Of a DNA stretch of 64,000 nt, positions 35,947 to 46,277 are shown piece by piece (positions within the stretch are counted from its first letter, which is position 1; the number at the start of each line of letters is the position of its first letter). Both the position numbers and the translations under genes were made by a program. The stretch comes from Acidicapsa dinghuensis. Lineage in GTDB: Bacteria; Acidobacteriota; Terriglobia; Terriglobales; Acidobacteriaceae. The DNA is taken from positions 186,001-250,000 of the forward strand of contig NZ_JAGSYH010000005.1 of assembly GCF_025685685.1 (NCBI RefSeq). Direction: 5' to 3'. Under the pieces are notes generated by a model, which did no database searches, was not told where the DNA came from, and worked only from the letters and a program-made list of their open reading frames with translations.

Positions 35947-38403
35947 ATGTTCGAACGCTACACCGAGAAAGCACGGCGCGTTATCTTCTTCGCCAGGTAT
36001 GAGGCCAGCCAGTTTGGCTCGCCTTATATCGAGACCGAGCACCTGCTGCTGGGCCTGTTGCGCGAAGACAAGGCTCTAACCAACAGGTTCCTGCGCTCTC
36101 ATGCTTCGGTGGAGTCGATCCGCAAGCAGATTGAGGCGCATACAACGATTCGCGAAAAGGTATCGACTTCGGTTGACCTGCCGCTCTCGAACGAGTGCAA
36201 GCGCGTGCTGGCTTACGCAGCGGAAGAAGCGGAGCGGCTGGGGCATAAGCATATTGGAACGGAGCATCTGCTACTTGGATTGCTGCGCGAAGAAAAGTGC
36301 TTCGCCGCGGAGATTCTGCAGGAACGCGGCTTGAAGCTGGCGGCGATTCGCGAAGAGCTGGCGCGCGTGACGCAGGAGAAAGCTCCGCAGCAGCAGCGAC
36401 AGCGCGAGTCGAGTTTGCTGGCTGAGTTCAGCCGCGATTTGACACAGTCGGCGATGGATGGGCAGCTTGATCCGCTGGTGGGGCGCGATGGCGAATTGGA
36501 GCGCGTGGTACAGATTCTCTGCCGCCGCACCAAGAACAATCCGGTGCTGATAGGCGAGCCGGGTGTGGGCAAGACCGCGATCGTCGAGGGACTGGCGCAG
36601 CGCATTGCCGATGGCGAGGTGCCGAGTTTTCTTGCCGACAAGCGCGTGCTGGCTTTGGATCTTTCGTTGATCGTCGCAGGCACCAAGTATCGCGGGCAGT
36701 TTGAAGAGCGGTTGAAGACCATCATGAAAGAGTTGATGGAGAATCAGAATTCCATCGTTTTTATTGATGAGCTGCACACTCTGGTTGGCGCGGGCTCGGC
36801 GGAAGGTTCGCTGGATGCGGCGAACATTCTGAAGCCGGCTCTTTCCCGCGGCGAGATTCAGTGCATTGGCGCGACGACGCCGGCTGAGTTCCGCAAGTCT
36901 ATCGAAAAGGACCGTTCGCTTGAGCGCCGATTCCAGGCCGTCAAGGTTCCGCCTCCGAATGAAATTGACGCGGTCAAGATCATCATGGGCATCAAGGACC
37001 GATACGAGAAATTTCATGCGGTCAGCTACACCGACGCGGCCATCGAGTTTGCGGTTTCACATTCGAACCGATACATTCCCGATCGCTTCCTGCCGGACAA
37101 GGCCATCGATCTGATCGACGAAGCGGGAGCGCGCGTGAAGCTGCGTCAGACTTCCCTTCCCGAAGAGATCACCGAGGTGCAGAAGCGGATTAAGTTCATT
37201 GTGCACCGCATGGACTCGGCGATTGCGAATCATGAGTTCGAGAAGGCGCGGTTCTATTCGGATGAGGAGCGCAAGGAGCGCGAGAACCTGCGCACGCTGC
37301 GGGAGAAGTATCACCTTGACGATTCGGCTGCGGGTATTGTGGGCCGCGAAGACATTGAGGACGTGGTCAGCCGCTGGACTGGCGTGCCGATTACTTCGAT
37401 CAAGGAAGAAGAGACGCAGAAGCTGTTGCGCGTGGAAGAAGAGCTACACAAGCGCGTGATATCGCAGGAGAAGGCGATCTCGGCGCTGGCTCGTGCGATT
37501 CGCCGCTCGCGTGCTGGGCTCAAATCGCCAGCGCGGCCCATTGGCAGCTTCCTCTTCCTTGGACCTACTGGCGTGGGCAAGACAGAGATGGCGCGGACGC
37601 TAGCGCAGTTCCTGTTTGGCAGCGAGAAGGCGCTGATTCGCTTCGATATGTCGGAGTTTATGGAGAAGCATTCGGTGTCGAAGCTAATCGGTTCGCCTCC
37701 GGGATATGTGGGTTATGAGGAGGGCGGTCAGCTTACGGAGCGTGTGAAACGTTCGCCGTACTCGGTGGTGTTGCTGGATGAGGTTGAGAAGGCGCATCCG
37801 GATGTCTTCAATCTGCTGCTGCAGGTGTTTGAAGATGGGCAGTTGACGGATGGGCTTGGCAATACGGTTGACTTCAAGAACACGATCATCATCATGACGT
37901 CGAACATTGGCGCGCGGCACCTGATGAAGAAGCAGGGGCTGGGCTTCCAGAGCGATCGGGAAGATCTGGTGATGGATAAGATCGAGGAGCTGGTGAAGGG
38001 CGAGGTCAAGCGCACCTTCAATCCTGAATTCCTCAATCGTATTGATGAGGTCATCATCTTCCAGGCTTTGTCGGATGCCGACCTGATTCAGATTGTGGAT
38101 CTGCTGGTGAACCAGTTGAATACGAATCTGGCGCAGAAGTCGATTACGATCTCGGTGGATGAAGAGGCCAAGAAATGGATTCTCGATAAGACGCTGGGCG
38201 ACCGCAGCTATGGTGCACGACCGTTGCGCAGGGCGCTGCAGCGCTATATCGAAGACCCGCTCTCGGAAGCGCTCATCGGCGGCCAGATTATGGATCGTCC
38301 GGCGTTCCTTGAAGTCTACATCATGAATAACCAGCTCTTCTATCGCTCGGTTTCGAACGAGAGCGATGAGAAGAATGAGGGTGTGCTGCTGTATAGCGCC
38401 TGA
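35947..38403 (+). CDS. clpC: ATP-dependent Clp protease ATPase ClpC
   Basis: An 818-residue class I Clp/Hsp100 unfoldase. It has two N-terminal Clp repeats (about 1-75 and 80-145, with [13 protein letters not shown] then [14 protein letters not shown]), a first AAA+ module with Walker A GEPGVGKT, a UVR-type segment near 415-455 ([16 protein letters not shown]), and a second AAA+ module with [10 protein letters not shown]. The loop GLGFQ provides the hydrophobic tripeptide used to dock onto ClpP. The start at 35947 is behind GGGAAGG; the frame open to 35887 has no function. No clpP is adjacent. A strong terminator follows. Confidence 0.95.
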   Translation: MFERYTEKARRVIFFARYEASQFGSPYIETEHLLLGLLREDKALTNRFLRSHASVESIRKQIEAHTTIREKVSTSVDLPLSNECKRVLAYAAEEAERLGHKHIGTEHLLLGLLREEKCFAAEILQERGLKLAAIREELARVTQEKAPQQQRQRESSLLAEFSRDLTQSAMDGQLDPLVGRDGELERVVQILCRRTKNNPVLIGEPGVGKTAIVEGLAQRIADGEVPSFLADKRVLALDLSLIVAGTKYRGQFEERLKTIMKELMENQNSIVFIDELHTLVGAGSAEGSLDAANILKPALSRGEIQCIGATTPAEFRKSIEKDRSLERRFQAVKVPPPNEIDAVKIIMGIKDRYEKFHAVSYTDAAIEFAVSHSNRYIPDRFLPDKAIDLIDEAGARVKLRQTSLPEEITEVQKRIKFIVHRMDSAIANHEFEKARFYSDEERKERENLRTLREKYHLDDSAAGIVGREDIEDVVSRWTGVPITSIKEEETQKLLRVEEELHKRVISQEKAISALARAIRRSRAGLKSPARPIGSFLFLGPTGVGKTEMARTLAQFLFGSEKALIRFDMSEFMEKHSVSKLIGSPPGYVGYEEGGQLTERVKRSPYSVVLLDEVEKAHPDVFNLLLQVFEDGQLTDGLGNTVDFKNTIIIMTSNIGARHLMKKQGLGFQSDREDLVMDKIEELVKGEVKRTFNPEFLNRIDEVIIFQALSDADLIQIVDLLVNQLNTNLAQKSITISVDEEAKKWILDKTLGDRSYGARPLRRALQRYIEDPLSEALIGGQIMDRPAFLEVYIMNNQLFYRSVSNESDEKNEGVLLYSA

Positions 38404-38426
38404 TGTTGCAGTAGTTGATGAAAAAG

Positions 38427-38455
38427 GCCCCGGCATTGAGCCGGGGCTTTCTTTT
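38427..38455 (+). terminator. Rho-independent terminator after clpC
   Basis: GCCCCGGC (38427-38434), loop ATTGA, GCCGGGGC (38440-38447), then TTTCTTTT. A strong GC stem and T-rich tail just after the clpC stop and before the aminotransferase. Confidence 0.85.
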
Positions 38456-38492
38456 GCTACGATGTTCTGAGCCTTTCAGATCGGAGCAGCCC

Positions 38493-39851
38493 ATGAGCGA
38501 AATCTCGCAGATCGATACTCTCAGCAGCGAGCAAGTCACCAACATTACACGGCAGACCAACTACGGAACGTGGCGCATCCAGAAGACGTGGAAGCCGATG
38601 CATGTGGTGGATGCAGAGGGCTGCTATTTCATCGATGGGGCGGGTAAGCGGTATCTGGATTTTTCTGCGCAGTTGATGTGCGTGAATCTTGGGCATAAGA
38701 ATCCCAAGGTGGTGGAGTCGATTGCGCAGCAGGCTCGCGAACTGCCGTATATGGCTCCGGGGTATGCGACGACTTCGCGGGCACTGCTTTCGCAGAAGCT
38801 GCTGGAAGTGCTACCGCCGGGGCTGGAGAAGTTCTTCTTTGCGACTTCGGGCACGGAGGCCAATGAGGCGGCTTTCAAGATTGCGCGGATGGTGACGGGC
38901 AAGACCAAGATCATCTCGCGCTACCGCAGTTATCACGGGTCCACTACGTCATCGATCTCGTCGACTGGCGATCCGCGGCGATGGGCGATGGAGCCGAGCG
39001 GCAAAGGTATCGGTCATATTTTCGCGCCAGAGACGAATTGTTACAAGTGCCCGATCAAGCATACGTATCCCGAATGCGGAGTGGCGTGTGCGGATTACAT
39101 CGAGCATATGATTGCCAACGAAACGGACGTTGCAGCCATCATCGTTGAGCCGGTGGTTGGAACGAACGGTGTGCTGGTGCCACCGCCGGAGTACATGCCG
39201 AAGCTGAAGGCGATCTGCGAGAAGTATGGCGTGCTGTTTATTGCCGACGAGGTGATGACGGGGTGGGGGCGCACGGGCAAATGGTTCTGTGTGGATCACT
39301 GGGGCGTGGAGCCGGATATTCTCGTCACGGCAAAGGGCATTACTTCGGCTTATGTGCCGCTGGGACTTTGTGCTACTTCGAAGAAGATCGCTGATTTCTT
39401 TGAAGACAACTACTTTGCGCATGGGCATACGTATGAAGCGCATCCGATGACGCTGGGGCCGGCTGTTGCGACGATTGAGGAGATGCAACGGCTCAACCTG
39501 GTTGAGCGCGCCGCATCGCTCGCTCCGTATGTTGAAGAGAAGCTGAAGGCGCTGAAGGCGAAGCACAAGAGCATTGGCGATGTGCGCGGACTTGGCCTTT
39601 TCTGGGGTGTTGAACTAGTGAAGAACCGCGAGACCAAGGAGCCTTTCAACACGATGCGAGATAAGGTGGAGGGCAAGCCGCTGGTGGTCGATCAGATTGC
39701 CGCGAAGATGATGGGCATGGGGGTGGCGCAGCAGGCGTGGATCAGCCACTTTGTGATCGCGCCGCCGCTGATTGTTACGAAGGAAGAGATCGACTTTGGC
39801 ATCAATGCGCTGGATGAATCGCTGGCGATTGCCGATGCGCTGGTGGAATAA
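38493..39851 (+). CDS. Class III (omega) aminotransferase
   Basis: A 452-residue fold-type I PLP enzyme. PLP lysine Lys 281 lies in VTAKGITSAYVPLG; FFATSGTEANEAAFKIARM, SRYRSYHGSTTSSIS and IADEVMTGWGRTG are the class III marks. An unusual CYKCPIKHTYPECGVACADY stretch with four Cys is typical of one subgroup of aspartate aminotransferase-family omega-transaminases. Substrate unknown; near purine/ureide genes it might work on ureidoglycine, beta-alanine or an amine, but this is inference. It begins right after the clpC terminator and no strong ribosome site was seen. Confidence 0.85.
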   Translation: MSEISQIDTLSSEQVTNITRQTNYGTWRIQKTWKPMHVVDAEGCYFIDGAGKRYLDFSAQLMCVNLGHKNPKVVESIAQQARELPYMAPGYATTSRALLSQKLLEVLPPGLEKFFFATSGTEANEAAFKIARMVTGKTKIISRYRSYHGSTTSSISSTGDPRRWAMEPSGKGIGHIFAPETNCYKCPIKHTYPECGVACADYIEHMIANETDVAAIIVEPVVGTNGVLVPPPEYMPKLKAICEKYGVLFIADEVMTGWGRTGKWFCVDHWGVEPDILVTAKGITSAYVPLGLCATSKKIADFFEDNYFAHGHTYEAHPMTLGPAVATIEEMQRLNLVERAASLAPYVEEKLKALKAKHKSIGDVRGLGLFWGVELVKNRETKEPFNTMRDKVEGKPLVVDQIAAKMMGMGVAQQAWISHFVIAPPLIVTKEEIDFGINALDESLAIADALVE

Positions 39852-40047
39852 AACGGTCGACAACGCAACGATTACTCCGATGAGCTCATCGAGCGCAACT
39901 GCGACGGGCAATTCAAAGCACTGCAGACGATTTGCTGACCCTGCGATTTGGGTAGTGCGTGAAGCCGAGGAATGACCGCCGAGATCGCTCCAAGTCTCTT
40001 TCTGTAAATCCATTGCGCCAGCCTGCGATACGCGATATGAAAGAGAG

Positions 40048-41454
40048 ATGCGATCCAAAGGCCTGATTGTTTTCACGCTGGCTGCCATTGTGTCTCTCTT
40101 TTCGTCACCCACCCTGCTGGCGCAAACGACTGCGAAGCTATTGGTAAAGAACGCGCGGCTCTTCACGATGGCTCCGAATCAGAAGGAAGTCTTCATCGGC
40201 TACTTCGTGGTCGACGACGAAGGGAAGATCAAGGCCATTGCGGCAGGCGACCCTCCGGCATCTATCCACGCGAAAGAGACGCTGGATGCGCATGGTCATT
40301 GGATTATGCCGGGGTTTCTCTCCGCACACAGCCATCTCTGGCAGGCTGCCTTTCGCGGCCTTGCGGCAGACAAGACGCTGCCCGGATGGATTAATAGCCT
40401 TTATAACCAGCGGGCGAGCAAGGCACATCCTGAGGATTTTTACTGGTTCACGCTCGATGGGGCGCTCGATCATTTGCAACACGGCATCACTGCAGCTTAC
40501 AGCTTCAACTATGACGGTTCGCACTGGGGCTTGTGTCACGAAAATGATTGCGGCGAATTTGCGTATAGAGCTGAGATCGATTCTGGCATTCGCTTTGTGC
40601 ACGGGTATCAGCCTGACCAGATCGGCTCGAACGATCAGCTTCCGCAGGCTCGCGCGCGGTTGAAGGCGTTTCTCGATTGGCAGGCGGAGCAACCGAAGTC
40701 ATCGCGGTTTCTGAGCGTGATGATCAACGGATCGACATCGTTTAACGAGACAATCGATCAGGCAAAGGCCGAGAAGACGATGATGGACGAGTTCCATCTG
40801 GGTAATCAGAGCCACTATCTGGAGCCACCTGACACCGTGGCCTCGGAACGTGCCAAGTTCAAGTGGTTTCAAGAGGCCGGACTGCTTGGGCCTACGCTTT
40901 ACTTTGGACACTTCATTCATCCCGACGACTACATTCTCGAGCAGGCTGTGGCATATCACTGCGGCATGAGCTGGAATCCGCTGTCGAATGGACGGTTGGC
41001 TTCGGGTGTCGCCGATATTCCGAAGTATCGAAAGCTGGGCCTGCGCGTGGGTATGGGTGTGGATGGCGAAGCAAGCGCTGATCTTGCCGATCCGTTCGAG
41101 AACATGCGCACAGGACTCTATGCCATTCGCGACAAATATGAGGACGCGACGATCATGAGCCCTTACGACGTGCTGTATCTGCACACGATGGGCTCAGCCG
41201 ACGTGATGGGAGTAAAGGACAAGCTGGGCAGCCTGGAAGCGGGCAAATATGCGGATTTTCTGGTCATCGATCCGACGCGGTTTGGCACTGTCTCTGATCC
41301 CTATGCAAGCCTGGTGCTCGTAGCGGGCGAGCGGGATCTTGAGGGCGTCTATGTTGGTGGCGAGCTTATCGTGGATCACGGCAAGCTCCTCCACCAGGAC
41401 TACGACAAAGTCCTCATGGAGTCTGCCAAACGCTCCGCCACCACCTCACAGTAA
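40048..41454 (+). CDS. Secreted amidohydrolase (cytosine/guanine deaminase-like)
   Basis: A 468-residue amidohydrolase-superfamily enzyme with a signal peptide (MRSKGLIVFTLAAIVSLFSS, cleavage near LLAQTT), so it would act outside the cytoplasm. The metal site begins with MPGFLSAHSHLW (HxH) and later HFIHPDDYILEQA and GVDGEASADLADPFENMR, giving the remaining His/Asp ligands as in TrzN/AtzA and guanine deaminase relatives. The substrate is probably an N-heterocycle or a chlorotriazine-like compound, but its specific role is unknown. It lies between the aminotransferase and the ureide genes. Confidence 0.8.
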   Translation: MRSKGLIVFTLAAIVSLFSSPTLLAQTTAKLLVKNARLFTMAPNQKEVFIGYFVVDDEGKIKAIAAGDPPASIHAKETLDAHGHWIMPGFLSAHSHLWQAAFRGLAADKTLPGWINSLYNQRASKAHPEDFYWFTLDGALDHLQHGITAAYSFNYDGSHWGLCHENDCGEFAYRAEIDSGIRFVHGYQPDQIGSNDQLPQARARLKAFLDWQAEQPKSSRFLSVMINGSTSFNETIDQAKAEKTMMDEFHLGNQSHYLEPPDTVASERAKFKWFQEAGLLGPTLYFGHFIHPDDYILEQAVAYHCGMSWNPLSNGRLASGVADIPKYRKLGLRVGMGVDGEASADLADPFENMRTGLYAIRDKYEDATIMSPYDVLYLHTMGSADVMGVKDKLGSLEAGKYADFLVIDPTRFGTVSDPYASLVLVAGERDLEGVYVGGELIVDHGKLLHQDYDKVLMESAKRSATTSQ

Positions 41455-41602
41455 CTTCCCGCAGCGTTTGAAAATCCGGATAAGCACTGCATCGGCACAA
41501 TCGCCGCCCCTTAGCGCAGCGCAACATTTTCACTGCAAACTACGTCCCCATATCTGAATGAAGCCAGATGCGTAGTGGCTTCATTCGGAAAGGTTGCGCA
41601 AG

Positions 41603-42163
41603 ATGCCAGCCAGATATTGTCTCGTTGCCTGCCTTGCTGTCTCGTCGTTCGTTCTTTCTGCCAGTGCTCAGAAGATTCGTCTCTCTGACACTAATACTTC
41701 TGTTGGTCATGGCTATGCTCCCAGCGATCACGTCCCTGCGGCGTTACTCTCTGCCAAAACCATCTTTCTCTCCAATGCAGGGGCAGACGGCGGTCTCTTT
41801 CCACAGCCATTCAGCGGTGATCCGAATCGCGGCTACCAGGGCCTTTACTCGATGCTCAAAGCTTCAGGCGAGCACCAGCTTGTGGATGATCCTTCGCAGG
41901 CCGATCTCGTCCTGGAGTTGCAATTGATTGCACCGAATGGTCCTTCAAGCGGCAACAAACAAAACGGAGCCTCGGACCCGCTCCCGATGTTCCGCCTTAC
42001 GATCTACGATCGCAAGACACACTACGTCCTGTGGGCGCTTACCGAGACCATCGAAACCGCCATGCTGCAGAAGACGCACGACAAGAACTTTGACCAGGCG
42101 CTCTCGAATATTGCCTACGACTTCGAGCAGGTCACAACCCCGCTCACGACGAAGCCGCAGTAG
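41603..42163 (+). CDS. Secreted protein of unknown function
   Basis: 186 residues with a signal peptide (MPARYCLVACLAVSSFVLSA, then AQK). The start is an ATG at 41603 behind GAAAGG; the in-frame TTG at 41594 adds three residues. The mature part is mostly soluble with a repeated Leu/Asp-rich segment (LVDDPSQADLVLELQLIAPN) and a late RLTIYDRKTHYVLWALTETI. It resembles acidobacterial DUF4136-like envelope proteins only loosely; no function. Its 3' end lies 6 bases from the end of the convergent guanine deaminase gene. Confidence 0.6.
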   Translation: MPARYCLVACLAVSSFVLSASAQKIRLSDTNTSVGHGYAPSDHVPAALLSAKTIFLSNAGADGGLFPQPFSGDPNRGYQGLYSMLKASGEHQLVDDPSQADLVLELQLIAPNGPSSGNKQNGASDPLPMFRLTIYDRKTHYVLWALTETIETAMLQKTHDKNFDQALSNIAYDFEQVTTPLTTKPQ

Positions 42164-42169
42164 AAGAAC

Positions 42170-42652
42170 TCAATACTCGATTTTCGCTGACGACTTCATC
42201 CACGAGGCGAAGGCGGTCCACGCTTCTTCCCGCATCAACTGCACCGCGAGTATCTTGCGCTCACCTGGATTCTTGCGGAATTCCTCGTAAAGAAAAGCGT
42301 CGTCGAAACCAGCCTTTGCTGCGTCCTGCTGGCTGCTGCCGTAATAAAGAGCGCCAAGCCGGGCCCAGTAAATGGCTGCGAGACACATGGGGCATGGCTC
42401 ACAGCTTGAATAGATCTCGCATCCCTCAAGACTGAACGTACCGAGTGCTGCGCATGCCTTGCGGATGGCGTTCACCTCACCGTGCGCCGTCGGGTCATTG
42501 GTTCTCGTTACTGAGTTGGCTGCCTCGGCGATCACTTCTCCGTTGCGGACGATGAGGGCGGCAAATGGACCGCCAGTGCCTTTCTCGACATTCTCTTCGG
42601 CCAACTCGACGGCTCGGCTAAGAAAGGCGGGATTGGGCGACTGGGACATGCG
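42170..42652 (-). CDS. guaD: Guanine deaminase (CDA-fold)
   Basis: A 160-residue zinc deaminase converting guanine to xanthine. It resembles Bacillus GuaD: NDPTAHGEVNAIRKAC (His ligand and catalytic Glu), SCEPCPMCLAAIYWAR (two Cys ligands) and AGFDDAFLYEEF, a GuaD-specific stretch, rather than TadA or cytidine deaminase. The start was put at 42652 (MSQSPNPAF); an ATG at 42691 lies 7 bases from the allantoinase start on the other strand and would leave no room for promoters. Divergent from the ureide genes and functionally one step earlier in purine degradation. Confidence 0.88.
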   Translation of the reverse strand, partial: RMSQSPNPAFLSRAVELAEENVEKGTGGPFAALIVRNGEVIAEAANSVTRTNDPTAHGEVNAIRKACAALGTFSLEGCEIYSSCEPCPMCLAAIYWARLGALYYGSSQQDAAKAGFDDAFLYEEFRKNPGERKILAVQLMREEAWTAFASWMKSSAKIEY

Positions 42653-42698
42653 GTCGAAAAGCCTCCGATACACTTGATTCTCAAGGATCATCGTCAGT

Positions 42699-44171
42699 AT
42701 GGCATACGGCGCTCAGGCAGATGGCGGATCGTTGGCTGATCACGACAGTGTGACTGCATTCCGCTCGAAGCGTGTTGTGACGCTGGATAAGGTTCGCCCC
42801 GCGAGTGTGCTGGTCCGAGACGGTGTGATTGTGGAGCTTGCAGATTGGGACTCGATACCTGCGAATTCGCGGGTACATGATTTCGGAGAACTCGTCTTGC
42901 TGCCGGGGCTTGTCGATACACATGTACACATCAATGACCCAGGACGCGCAAGCTGGGAGGGATTTGCCACCGCGACGCGAGCGGCGGCCGCAGGCGGAAT
43001 GACTGCGGTTGTGGATATGCCGCTGAACTGTAGTCCAGAGACGACGACGGTAGAAGCACTTGAAACGAAACGAGCGGCAGCCCGAGGTCAATGCTTTGTG
43101 GACTGGGCTACCTGGGGCGGCGTTGTCGGGCATGAAGGAAGCATCGGCAATGAGGCTGATATATCCGGATTGATCGCTGCAGGTGTTCCGGGTTTTAAGT
43201 GCTTCCTGATTGACTCGGGTATCGACAGCTTTGCCTGGAGCGATGAAGCGCAATTGCGGAGAGCGCTGGCAGTTCTGCAGGGTTCGGGGCTGCCGTTGCT
43301 GGCGCATGCCGAGGTTGCTGGGCCGGTGGCGGAGGCGACTGTGCGGCTGAATGCAGGGTTGGCAGACTGGCGACGGTATGCAACCTATCTTGCCTCACGT
43401 CCGGATGAAGCGGAACTGGAGGCTATTGGGCTGCTCATCAGGCTGGCTGAGAAATTCGATGCGCACATCCATATTGTGCATCTGGCTACGGCGCGGGCTT
43501 TACCGATGTTGAAGAGCGCTCGCGAGGCAGGGCTCAAGATCACTGTCGAAACCTGCCCACAATATCTGTGGTTCGCTGCTGAGGAAATTCCGGATGGAGC
43601 AACAGAATTCAAGTGCGCTCCGCCGATTCGGTCTGCCACGAATAGGAAAGCTCTTTGGTGGGGATTGCTCGATGGCGTTATCGACTTTATCGCGACCGAT
43701 CACTCCCCTTGCCCGCCGGAGATGAAGGACCGTAGGTTGGACTCGAATGATGCCGAGTCGGGGCGGTTCGATCGGGCGTGGGGTGGCGTTGCCAGTTTGG
43801 GGCTTGCGCTGCCTGTTGTCTGGACCGGACTACAGGACTTTGGTGGCGATCTGTCGTCGATCACGAAGTGGCTTTCGGGTGGACCGGCGCGGCTGGCTGG
43901 TCTCGATCGATCGTCGGGAGCATCTCGCAAGGGCCGGATCGCGCCGGGCTTCGATGCCGACTTTGCAGTCTTCGACCCTGACGAGCGATGGAGTGTTGGC
44001 GAGGCAGATCTTCACTTTCGTCACAAGCTTTCGCCTTATGTGGGAGCGAATCTGCGAGGCAAGGTGCTGGAAACCTGGCTGCGTGGTGAGAGAATCTTTC
44101 AACAAAGCAATGGCACGGCCCTCTTCGCTAGTGTCTCGACTGGCCAGGAGCTGCGCCGGAACGATCCGTAG
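42699..44171 (+). CDS. allB: Allantoinase
   Basis: A 490-residue dihydroorotase-like amidohydrolase that opens allantoin to allantoate. Metal site: LPGLVDTHVHINDPGRASWE, the carbamylated Lys in PGFKCFLIDSG, LLAHAEV, IHIVHL and IATDHSPCPPEMKD. The GFKCFLxxSG segment is specific for allantoinase within this superfamily. Its start is 46 bases from that of guanine deaminase (divergent), and only 3 bases separate its stop from allantoate amidohydrolase, so it opens a four-gene operon. Confidence 0.92.
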   Translation: MAYGAQADGGSLADHDSVTAFRSKRVVTLDKVRPASVLVRDGVIVELADWDSIPANSRVHDFGELVLLPGLVDTHVHINDPGRASWEGFATATRAAAAGGMTAVVDMPLNCSPETTTVEALETKRAAARGQCFVDWATWGGVVGHEGSIGNEADISGLIAAGVPGFKCFLIDSGIDSFAWSDEAQLRRALAVLQGSGLPLLAHAEVAGPVAEATVRLNAGLADWRRYATYLASRPDEAELEAIGLLIRLAEKFDAHIHIVHLATARALPMLKSAREAGLKITVETCPQYLWFAAEEIPDGATEFKCAPPIRSATNRKALWWGLLDGVIDFIATDHSPCPPEMKDRRLDSNDAESGRFDRAWGGVASLGLALPVVWTGLQDFGGDLSSITKWLSGGPARLAGLDRSSGASRKGRIAPGFDADFAVFDPDERWSVGEADLHFRHKLSPYVGANLRGKVLETWLRGERIFQQSNGTALFASVSTGQELRRNDP

Positions 44172-44174
44172 ACG

Positions 44175-45458
44175 ATGAGCGATACTGCCAGCCCGATTGA
44201 AACAGCGCCACCCCGAAACCTACGTCAACGTGCGGCTGACGTAATAGCTGAGTGCCGGTTGCTGGCGGCGATGAGCGAGGAGCCGGGCCGGCTAACACGC
44301 CGATTTCTCACTCCACCGGTGAAAGAGGTTCACGCGCATCTGCGCCGGCGCATGATTGTCCTCGGCATGACGGTCTGGGTGGATGCCGTGGGCAATCTTC
44401 GCGGACTTTGGAATCCGGAAGGTTCGACGGGCAAGCGGCTTGTGCTTGGGTCCCATATCGATACAGTTCCCGACGCTGGAGCGTTTGATGGGGTGTTGGG
44501 AGTGGTGCTGGCCTTAGAACTGGTCCGATCAGCGGCGGAGTTATCGATACCATATCCGATCGAAGTCATCGCCTTTTCGGAAGAAGAGGGTGTCCGATTC
44601 GGAGTGCCATTCCTCGGGAGCCGAGCTGTCGCAGGCCGGTTCGATCCGGCGTTGTTGGCGCTTCAGGATACGGAAGGCGTAACCCTCGAAAAGAGCATTC
44701 GTGATTTTGGTCTGGACCCGCGAGATATGGATGCCGCCAAGCTCGACGAAAACACGTTCGGATTTTTTGAAATTCACATCGAGCAGGGGCCGGTTCTTGA
44801 AGCGGAGATTTTGCAGCTTGCTGCGGTTACAGCAATCGCGGGTCAAAGCCGTTTCCATGTGACTTTCTCGGGACAGGCGAATCACGCCGGAACCACCCCG
44901 ATGCGCCTGCGGCACGACGCTCTGACGGCAGCCGCGGAATGGATCCTGGCTGTTGAATCGGAAGTCCGGCGCTACGCTGCACGTCATGAAGCGGAGCTTG
45001 TCGCCACTGCCGGGAAAATTGAAGCCAAACCCAATGCTTCCAACGTAATACCGGGATTAGTAAAAGTGACGCTCGATGTCCGGAGCGATAGGGATTTTGT
45101 ACGTCAGATCGTAGTTGAAGAATTGCTTGCGCAGGGCGAGGCGATTGCCAGTCGCCGTGGGGTGCGGTTTGTCGCCGAACAGAAGATGGATCAGCCAGCC
45201 GTTTCGATGGATGAAGAACTGACAGCTCTGCTGGCGGAGGCGCTCGGAGGTGCTGGATTTCCAGTTCGGCGCATGCCCAGCGGTGCCGGACATGACGCGA
45301 TGGTGATGGCAACGCGGGTTCCTTCCACCATGCTGTTCCTGCGAACTCCGGGCGCAATCAGCCATCATCCTGATGAGTCAGTGATGGAAACGGATGTAGA
45401 AGCGGCACTCAGAGTCAGTGAGGTTTTTCTCAAACGTCTCACGTTTAAATCTTTGTAA
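44175..45458 (+). CDS. allC: Allantoate amidohydrolase (M20 family)
   Basis: A 427-residue M20-family metal-dependent amidohydrolase that turns allantoate into ureidoglycine, CO2 and ammonia. Metal-site motifs are GSHIDTVPDAGAFDGVLG, AFSEEEGVRFG and FFEIHIEQGPVLE; the dimerisation/substrate part has GQANHAGTTPMRLRHDA and MPSGAGHDAMVMA. It is clearly paralogous to the last gene of the operon but distinct in sequence. An N-carbamoyl amino acid hydrolase activity is an alternative, but the place between allantoinase and ureidoglycine aminohydrolase argues for allantoate. Confidence 0.88.
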   Translation: MSDTASPIETAPPRNLRQRAADVIAECRLLAAMSEEPGRLTRRFLTPPVKEVHAHLRRRMIVLGMTVWVDAVGNLRGLWNPEGSTGKRLVLGSHIDTVPDAGAFDGVLGVVLALELVRSAAELSIPYPIEVIAFSEEEGVRFGVPFLGSRAVAGRFDPALLALQDTEGVTLEKSIRDFGLDPRDMDAAKLDENTFGFFEIHIEQGPVLEAEILQLAAVTAIAGQSRFHVTFSGQANHAGTTPMRLRHDALTAAAEWILAVESEVRRYAARHEAELVATAGKIEAKPNASNVIPGLVKVTLDVRSDRDFVRQIVVEELLAQGEAIASRRGVRFVAEQKMDQPAVSMDEELTALLAEALGGAGFPVRRMPSGAGHDAMVMATRVPSTMLFLRTPGAISHHPDESVMETDVEAALRVSEVFLKRLTFKSL

Positions 45459-45506
45459 CCACCATTTTTTCTTTAATATGAGCGATGTTTTTGAAAGAGG
45501 ATTCTT

Positions 45507-46277
45507 ATGCTCTTCCATCTTGGTGAGACACGAAGCAGTCTGAAGACTGACCACCTGCTGCAGACTCCGGACACTTTTATCCGAACGCCATTGGCCGGCT
45601 CTCCGAATGTGGATTTTATTGTGCATACCGCGCCGCGCATCGGGGCGGGATTTACGCAGATGACGGTTGAGTTTCGCGAGGGCGGACGATTGGGAGCGGC
45701 AAGCGAAGGGATCGAGCGGTTTCTCTATGTGCTTGAGGGCAGCCTGACTGCTGAGACTGAAGCAGGGGCCCTAGCTCACGCGCTGGCTGCAGGAGATTTC
45801 CTCTACCTTCCGCCGGGCTGTGGATATTCGGTTTCCGGGGCGGCAGGGTCGCGTGCTGTTTTGATTGAGAAGCGGTATCAAAACTTGAATTCACAAGTAA
45901 ATCATGAAGTAAAACTTGAGGTTATTGCCGGACGTGAAAGTGAGACAAATCCGGAGCCGCTTGGCGGCGATCCGGATCTGCTGGTACGGCGGCTGATGCC
46001 AGATGGGCTGGAATGGGACTTTGCGGTGAATACAATGACCTACGCGCCGGGGGCAGCGCTTTCCCAGGTTGAGATTCATGTGATGGAGCATGGGCTGCTG
46101 ATGTTGGAGGGCGGAGGGATTTACCGGCTCGGTGATAGCTGGTATCCGGTGATGGCGGGGGACTTTATCTGGATGGCTCCGTACTGTCCGCAGTGGTTTG
46201 GTGCGATTGGAAAGACGCCGGCTAAGTACTTGATCTATAAGGACTGGTACCGTCATCTGCTGGAGGCCGCGCGATGA
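45507..46277 (+). CDS. allE: (S)-ureidoglycine aminohydrolase
   Basis: A 256-residue double-cupin enzyme that hydrolyses (S)-ureidoglycine to (S)-ureidoglycolate and ammonia. The C-terminal cupin has the YlbA/UGlyAH signature: VEIHVMEHGLLMLEGGG, then GDFIWMAPYCPQWFGAIGK and YLIYKDWYRH. The metal-site Glu/His/Gln are visible there. It starts behind GAGG and overlaps the next gene by an ATGA junction. This is the marker gene for the ureide route that leads to glyoxylate by hydrolysis. Confidence 0.9.
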   Translation: MLFHLGETRSSLKTDHLLQTPDTFIRTPLAGSPNVDFIVHTAPRIGAGFTQMTVEFREGGRLGAASEGIERFLYVLEGSLTAETEAGALAHALAAGDFLYLPPGCGYSVSGAAGSRAVLIEKRYQNLNSQVNHEVKLEVIAGRESETNPEPLGGDPDLLVRRLMPDGLEWDFAVNTMTYAPGAALSQVEIHVMEHGLLMLEGGGIYRLGDSWYPVMAGDFIWMAPYCPQWFGAIGKTPAKYLIYKDWYRHLLEAAR

